DNA of 32,408 nucleotides from Betaproteobacteria bacterium (GTDB lineage: Bacteria; Pseudomonadota; Gammaproteobacteria; Burkholderiales; SG8-39): positions 1 through 32,408 of the forward strand of contig SCUF01000399.1 in assembly GCA_004298325.1 (NCBI GenBank), written 5' to 3'. The notes under the pieces were generated by a model. It was not told the origin of the DNA. It ran no database searches and saw only the letters and a program-made list of their open reading frames with translations. Positions 25,006 through 32,408 of the stretch are shown here, piece by piece (position 1 is the first letter of the stretch; every line of letters begins with the position of its first letter). Both the position numbers and the translations under genes were made by a program.

Positions 25006-25109
25006 AAAGGAGGTCGGGAGAATTGCTCCGGATGCCGCCCGCCGCTTCGGCACGCGCTTGCGCGCGCGCCTCGAAGCCGGTCAAATCGGGGCCGTGGGCG
25101 CGCACCTGA
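25006..25109 (+). other. Strong ribosome site with short ORF overlapping the GST start
   Basis: AAAGGAGGT (25006-25014) is the best Shine-Dalgarno in this stretch, but it is not close to the GST start. Eight bases after it a TTG (25023) opens a 28-residue ORF, with an in-frame ATG at 25032, ending TGA 25107-25109. That is 13 bases inside the GST gene, in another frame. It may be a coupling leader, or the real GST start may lie differently. The upstream part of this 118-base gap also holds a short GGC repeat (about 24983-24995). Confidence 0.3.
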
Positions 25110-25780
25110 CGCTGGTCATTGCCAACAAGAACTATTCGTCCTGGTCGATGCGACCGTGGCTGGCGTTGCGTTCGGCCGGCATCCCATTTCGCGAGCGGCA
25201 GCTGAAGTTCGAATCGCAGGATTGGGCGGAGCACATCGGCACGCACTCGCCATCGGGGCTCGTGCCCGTCTTGTGGGAGGGCGAACCCGGAACCGGCTTT
25301 GCCACCTGGGACACGCTTGCGATCATCGAGCGCGCGCACGAGCTTTTCCCTGCGCACGGCGTCTGGCCGGCGGATCCGCGCGCGCGCGCCCGGGCGCGCT
25401 CGATCTGCGCCGAGATGCATGCGGGCTTTCGCGCACTGCGCGGCACCATGCCGATGAACATCCGCGGTCGCTATCCGGGCAAGGGCATGAACCCCGAGGT
25501 GGCGACGGACATCGCCCGCATCGCTGCGCTGTGGGAGGACGCGCGCCGCCATTTCGGCCGCGGCGGAGCCTATCTGTTCGGTGCCTTTTGCGCCGCGGAT
25601 GCCTACTATGCTCCGGTCGCGACGCGCTTCGTCACCTATGGCGTCGCGCTCACGGGGGACGCGGGTGCGTATCAGCAGGCGCTACTGGAGGCTCCGGCGG
25701 TTCGTGACTGGTGCGGCGCCGCAGCCCAGGAGACCGAGTTCGTCGCTGCGGACGAGCCGTACGTGACGGCACCGAGATAA
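25094..25780 (+). CDS. Glutathione S-transferase family protein
   Basis: This protein of about 228 residues has the N-terminal thioredoxin-like domain [20 protein letters not shown], followed by [13 protein letters not shown] (the cis-Pro region that holds glutathione) and [16 protein letters not shown], the usual Glu-Ser/Thr region here written D-T. A helical C-terminal domain follows, with [20 protein letters not shown]. Members conjugate or reduce electrophiles with glutathione in the cytoplasm. GTG 25094 is preferred because homologous sequence starts about there. TTG 25058 in the same frame would add 12 arginine-rich residues. The stop lies 5 bases before the racemase TTG, suggesting an operon. 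Confidence 0.88.
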   Translation: MGAHLTLVIANKNYSSWSMRPWLALRSAGIPFRERQLKFESQDWAEHIGTHSPSGLVPVLWEGEPGTGFATWDTLAIIERAHELFPAHGVWPADPRARARARSICAEMHAGFRALRGTMPMNIRGRYPGKGMNPEVATDIARIAALWEDARRHFGRGGAYLFGAFCAADAYYAPVATRFVTYGVALTGDAGAYQQALLEAPAVRDWCGAAAQETEFVAADEPYVTAPR

Positions 25781-25785
25781 CGACC

Positions 25786-26934
25786 TTGGGACCTCTCGCG
25801 GGGATTCGGGTCCTGGAGTTCGAGGCCATCGGCCCGGGACCCTTCTGCGGCATGATGCTCGCCGACATGGGGGCCGACGTACTGCTCGTCGACCGCCCCG
25901 ACGATCCCGGACTCGGCCTCGGGCGCGAGCGCTGGTCCGATGTCATGCTGCGCGGCCGGCGCTCGGTGACGCTGGACCTGAAGTCGAAGGACGGTGTCGA
26001 GGCCGCGTTGCGCCTTGCCTCGCGCGCCGATGCGCTCATCGAGGGCTTCCGCCCGGGCGTCATGGAGCGGCTCGGCCTGGGCCCCGATGCGCTCGCCGTG
26101 CGCAACCCGAAGCTCGTTTACGGCCGCATGACGGGCTGGGGGCAGGAAGGGCCGCTTGCACCGCGCGCCGGCCATGACATCAACTACATCGCGTTGACCG
26201 GCATCCTGCACGCGATCGGACGCGCCGGCGAAGCGCCGGTCCCGCCCTTGAATCTCATTGGCGATTTTGGCGGCGGCGGCATGCTGCTCGCGTTCGGCAT
26301 TGCCTGCGCGCTGCTCGATGCGCGACGCGGCGGCAAAGGCCAGGTCGTGGACGCCGCCATGGTGGACGGCGCCTCGCTCCTGTCGACGATGTTCTGGGGC
26401 ATGCTCGCCAGCAAGCGCTGGAGCGAAATCCGCGGCGTAAACGTCCTCGATAGTGGCGCGCCCTGGTACGACGTCTACGAAACGAAGGACGCGAAATTCG
26501 TTGCCATCGGCGCCATCGAGCCAAAGTTCTACGCCGAGCTCCTCGCACGGCTCGGGTTCGGCGGCGAGGACCTCCCGGCACAGCACGACCGCGGTCGCTG
26601 GCCGCAATTGCGACAGCGTCTTGCCGAGACTTTCCGTTCGAAGACGCGTGACGAATGGACCGCGGTCTTCGAGGACTCGGACGCGTGCTACGCGCCTGTG
26701 CTCTCGTTCTCCGAGGCGCGCGCGTACGCGCACAACGCCGTGCGGCGCACTTTCGTCGAAGCAGGGAAGGTCATGCAGCCCGCGCCCGCGCCGCGCTTTT
26801 CCCGCACCCCCGGTGCCATCCGGCGCGCACCGCCCGAACGCGGCGCTCGCGGCGGCGAGGCGCTCGCCGACTGGGGATTTTCGCCTGAGGAAATCGAGCG
26901 GCTGGCGTTGCTCGGGGTCGGCGTCGCGCGCTGA
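25786..26934 (+). CDS. Alpha-methylacyl-CoA racemase (AMACR/MCR, CaiB/BaiF fold)
   Basis: This 382-residue enzyme interconverts (2R)- and (2S)-methylacyl-CoA, needed to degrade branched fatty acids, isoprenoids or sterol side chains. The active site of the mycobacterial enzyme MCR (Arg91, His126, Asp156, Glu241) is matched with a constant offset of four: Arg95 (GVMERL), His130 ([13 protein letters not shown]), Asp160 ([10 protein letters not shown]) and Glu245 ([11 protein letters not shown]). The N-terminal [20 protein letters not shown] is typical of the family. TTG 25786 places the start at the usual point; upstream in-frame sequence lies inside the GST gene. It ends 5 bases from the convergent atpC stop. 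This is a racemase and not a CoA transferase, unlike the related gene at 17859. Confidence 0.93.
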   Translation: MGPLAGIRVLEFEAIGPGPFCGMMLADMGADVLLVDRPDDPGLGLGRERWSDVMLRGRRSVTLDLKSKDGVEAALRLASRADALIEGFRPGVMERLGLGPDALAVRNPKLVYGRMTGWGQEGPLAPRAGHDINYIALTGILHAIGRAGEAPVPPLNLIGDFGGGGMLLAFGIACALLDARRGGKGQVVDAAMVDGASLLSTMFWGMLASKRWSEIRGVNVLDSGAPWYDVYETKDAKFVAIGAIEPKFYAELLARLGFGGEDLPAQHDRGRWPQLRQRLAETFRSKTRDEWTAVFEDSDACYAPVLSFSEARAYAHNAVRRTFVEAGKVMQPAPAPRFSRTPGAIRRAPPERGARGGEALADWGFSPEEIERLALLGVGVAR

Positions 26935-26939
26935 GCGCG

Positions 26940-27358
26940 CTACTTCTTGCGCAGCCGGCGGATTGCCGCGAGTTGCGCGGCCAGCATCGCGAGCTCGCCC
27001 TCGACCGCGGCGATTTCCTGCTTGTCCTGTGCCTTGGCGCGGGCTTCCTCGGCTTTTTTCAGCGCCTCGTTCGCTCTTGCCTCGTCCAGATCGTGGCCGC
27101 GGATCGCCGTGTCGGCGAGTACGGTGATCATCTTCGGCTGCACCTCGAGAATGCCGCCGGCGACGAAGATCAGCTCCTCGGCACCGCCGCCGGCGGGCTT
27201 GATTCTGACCTCGCCCGGGCGGATGCGCGTGATGAGCGGCGTGTGCCGGGGATAGATGCCGAGCTCGCCGACTTCGCCGGGCAGCACGACGAACTCGGCT
27301 TCGCCCGAGTAGATCGAGGCCTCGGCGCTGACGACGTCGATGTGGATGGTGTGCGCCA

Positions 27359-27359
<1 letters not shown>
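26940..27359 (-). CDS. atpC: ATP synthase F1 epsilon subunit
   Basis: The 139-residue central-stalk subunit has the N-terminal beta-sandwich ([20 protein letters not shown], then [17 protein letters not shown] at about residues 27-43) and a C-terminal helical hairpin from about residue 90 that can inhibit ATP hydrolysis. ATG 27359 shares one base with the atpD TAA stop. It is the last gene of the ATP synthase operon. A long in-frame extension upstream is atpD read in the wrong frame. No intrinsic terminator is visible in the 5 bases before the convergent racemase gene. Confidence 0.96.
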
Positions 27360-29664
<2,305 letters not shown>

Positions 29665-29676
29665 GGCGTCTGCGGC

Positions 29677-31224
<1,548 letters not shown>

Positions 31225-31242
31225 GACTGCTCCTGAAAAGCT

Positions 31243-31779
31243 TCAAGCCTTGAGGGCGGCCTCGAGCGCGCCGAGCTGCGCGCGCGCCGAAGCGTCGATG
31301 ACCTTGTCGCCGATGACGATCTTCACGCCGCCGATCAACGCGGCGTCGACGCTGACGCGCGCCTTCACCTTGCGGCCGGTCTTGTGCTCCAGGCGCGACA
31401 CCAGGTCGGCGACCTGCGCCGCGTCCAGTTCGAACGCCGAGAAGACGTCGGCCTCGACCACGCCTTCGCGTTCGTTCTTCAGCGCCTCGTACTGCGTGCA
31501 GATCTCGGCCAGGACGTCCAGCCGGCCGTTCGCCGCCAGCACCCGGACCAGGTTCTCAGCGTCCCCGCTGAGCCTGCCGGCGAGGACGGCGATGAACAAT
31601 CCGGCGACCTTTGCCGCCGACAGGTTCGGATCGCCGACGGCCGCCCGCACGCGCGCATCGCCCGCGACGGCCGCAAGGTTGGCGAGGGCGGCCGACCATT
31701 CGGCCAGCCGGCCTTGCGCGTCCGCGAGCCTGAAGACCGCTTCTGCGTAGGGCCGCGCGATGGTTCTGGGTTCAGCCAT
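31243..31779 (-). CDS. atpH: ATP synthase F1 delta subunit
   Basis: This 178-residue peripheral-stalk subunit caps the F1 head and binds subunit b. It has the N-terminal six-helix domain beginning TIARPYAEAVFRLADAQGRL and the C-terminal family motif KVKARVSVDAALIGGVKIVIGDKVIDASARAQL spread over residues 137-169. ATG 31779 shares one base with the atpF TGA stop. The adjacent genes confirm the assignment, as this subunit is the least conserved of F1. Confidence 0.96.
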   Translation of the reverse strand: MAEPRTIARPYAEAVFRLADAQGRLAEWSAALANLAAVAGDARVRAAVGDPNLSAAKVAGLFIAVLAGRLSGDAENLVRVLAANGRLDVLAEICTQYEALKNEREGVVEADVFSAFELDAAQVADLVSRLEHKTGRKVKARVSVDAALIGGVKIVIGDKVIDASARAQLGALEAALKA

Positions 31780-32249
31780 CAGAGCTGCTTCTTGATCCCG
31801 TCGAGGAGTTCCGCGTGCGCCCGGGCGTCGACTTCGCGGCGCAGGATCTTTTCGGCCCCCGCCACGGCCAGCGTCGCGACATGCTCGCGCAGCTGCTCGC
31901 GCGCGCGCGACACCGCCTGTTCGATCTCCGCTTTCGCGGCGGCTTTCTCGCGCGCGCCTTCGTCCTTGGCCGCGGCCCTGGCTTCCTCGACCATCTGGAC
32001 CGCGCGCCTTTCGGCCTGCGCCACGACTTCGGCCGCGCGCTCGCGCGCCGCCCGGATCGCATCGTCGGCCTGCCGCGTGGAAAGTTCGAGCGACTTGCGG
32101 CCCTGGTCGGCCGCCGCCAGGCCGTCGGCGATCGTCTTCTGGCGTGCCTCGATCGCGCGCAGCATGTAAGGCCAGACCACCTTCACCGTGAACCAGATGA
32201 AGGCAAAGAACGTCAGCGCCTGCGCGAACAGCGTCAGATTGATGTTCAT
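31779..32249 (-). CDS. atpF: ATP synthase F0 subunit b
   Basis: The 156-residue b subunit anchors the peripheral stalk. One N-terminal membrane helix (about residues 5-27, [20 protein letters not shown]) is followed by the conserved [20 protein letters not shown] and a long charged Ala/Glu/Arg-rich coiled coil to residue 150. It is a single b gene, as usual in non-photosynthetic proteobacteria. A GGGAGGC-type ribosome site precedes ATG 32249. Confidence 0.97.
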   Translation of the reverse strand: MNINLTLFAQALTFFAFIWFTVKVVWPYMLRAIEARQKTIADGLAAADQGRKSLELSTRQADDAIRAARERAAEVVAQAERRAVQMVEEARAAAKDEGAREKAAAKAEIEQAVSRAREQLREHVATLAVAGAEKILRREVDARAHAELLDGIKKQL

Positions 32250-32288
32250 GCGATAGCCTCCCGGGACACGAACCCGCTCGCGCCGCGT

Positions 32289-32408
<120 letters not shown>

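Noticed and set aside
17859-26934. Treating the two CaiB/BaiF-fold genes as a duplicated CoA transferase
   Set aside because: The gene at 25786 has the full racemase active site (Arg95, His130, Asp160, Glu245), while the gene at 17859 has the transferase Asp147 context. They are different subfamilies.

Overview
The window is GC-rich, densely packed bacterial chromosome. It looks like a betaproteobacterium of Burkholderiales type. The evidence is the divergent ilvD/lgt pair, the atpBEFHAGDC-ordered ATP synthase operon, the many solute-binding transporters and acyl-CoA enzymes, and the beta-type AtpA and AtpD sequences. There is no gene-free stretch over 300 bases. I saw no rRNA, tRNA, CRISPR array, insertion sequence or phage gene. 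Many genes overlap by 1-11 bases, and about eleven appear to start at GTG or TTG.

Left edge (1-2278): the first 222 codons of ilvD (minus) lie divergent from lgt (plus), which is followed by an exported dienelactone-hydrolase-like protein lacking the usual catalytic histidine.

Catabolic and transport region (2271-17862): a GntR/FCD regulator and a 945-residue FAD plus Fe-S hydroxyacid dehydrogenase form a minus-strand pair. They lie divergent from a long plus-strand run: a serine-glyoxylate-type aminotransferase, a three-gene TRAP transporter, malonyl-CoA decarboxylase, a five-domain peptide-type ABC transporter (fused ATPases, binding protein, two permeases) and AzlCD. The 113-base divergent control region holds three palindromes that are good candidates for the regulator's sites. 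My reading is a hydroxy/oxo-acid (possibly glycolate-glyoxylate) utilisation module joined to a malonyl-CoA-linked transport operon. The substrates are not proven by sequence.

Minus-strand run (17859-24492): a response regulator and a histidine kinase resembling the proteobacterial dedicated-sortase two-component pair, then glpD, a HAD-IIB phosphatase, a TauE/SafE permease and a CaiB-type CoA transferase. Most junctions are overlaps or very short gaps. No sortase is visible in the window.

Right part: a tiny membrane protein gene diverges from the response regulator, followed by a doubtful ORF, a glutathione S-transferase and an alpha-methylacyl-CoA racemase with its complete active site (24620-26934). 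The minus-strand ATP synthase operon, from the C-terminal end of atpE to atpC, fills 26940-32408. It continues beyond the right edge, where atpB is expected.

The most interesting items are the palindrome-rich divergent promoter, malonyl-CoA decarboxylase embedded between two transporters, a stable hairpin between the ABC binding-protein and permease genes, the sortase-type two-component system without a sortase, and the glpD-phosphatase-permease-CoA-transferase run. None is proven novel from sequence alone.
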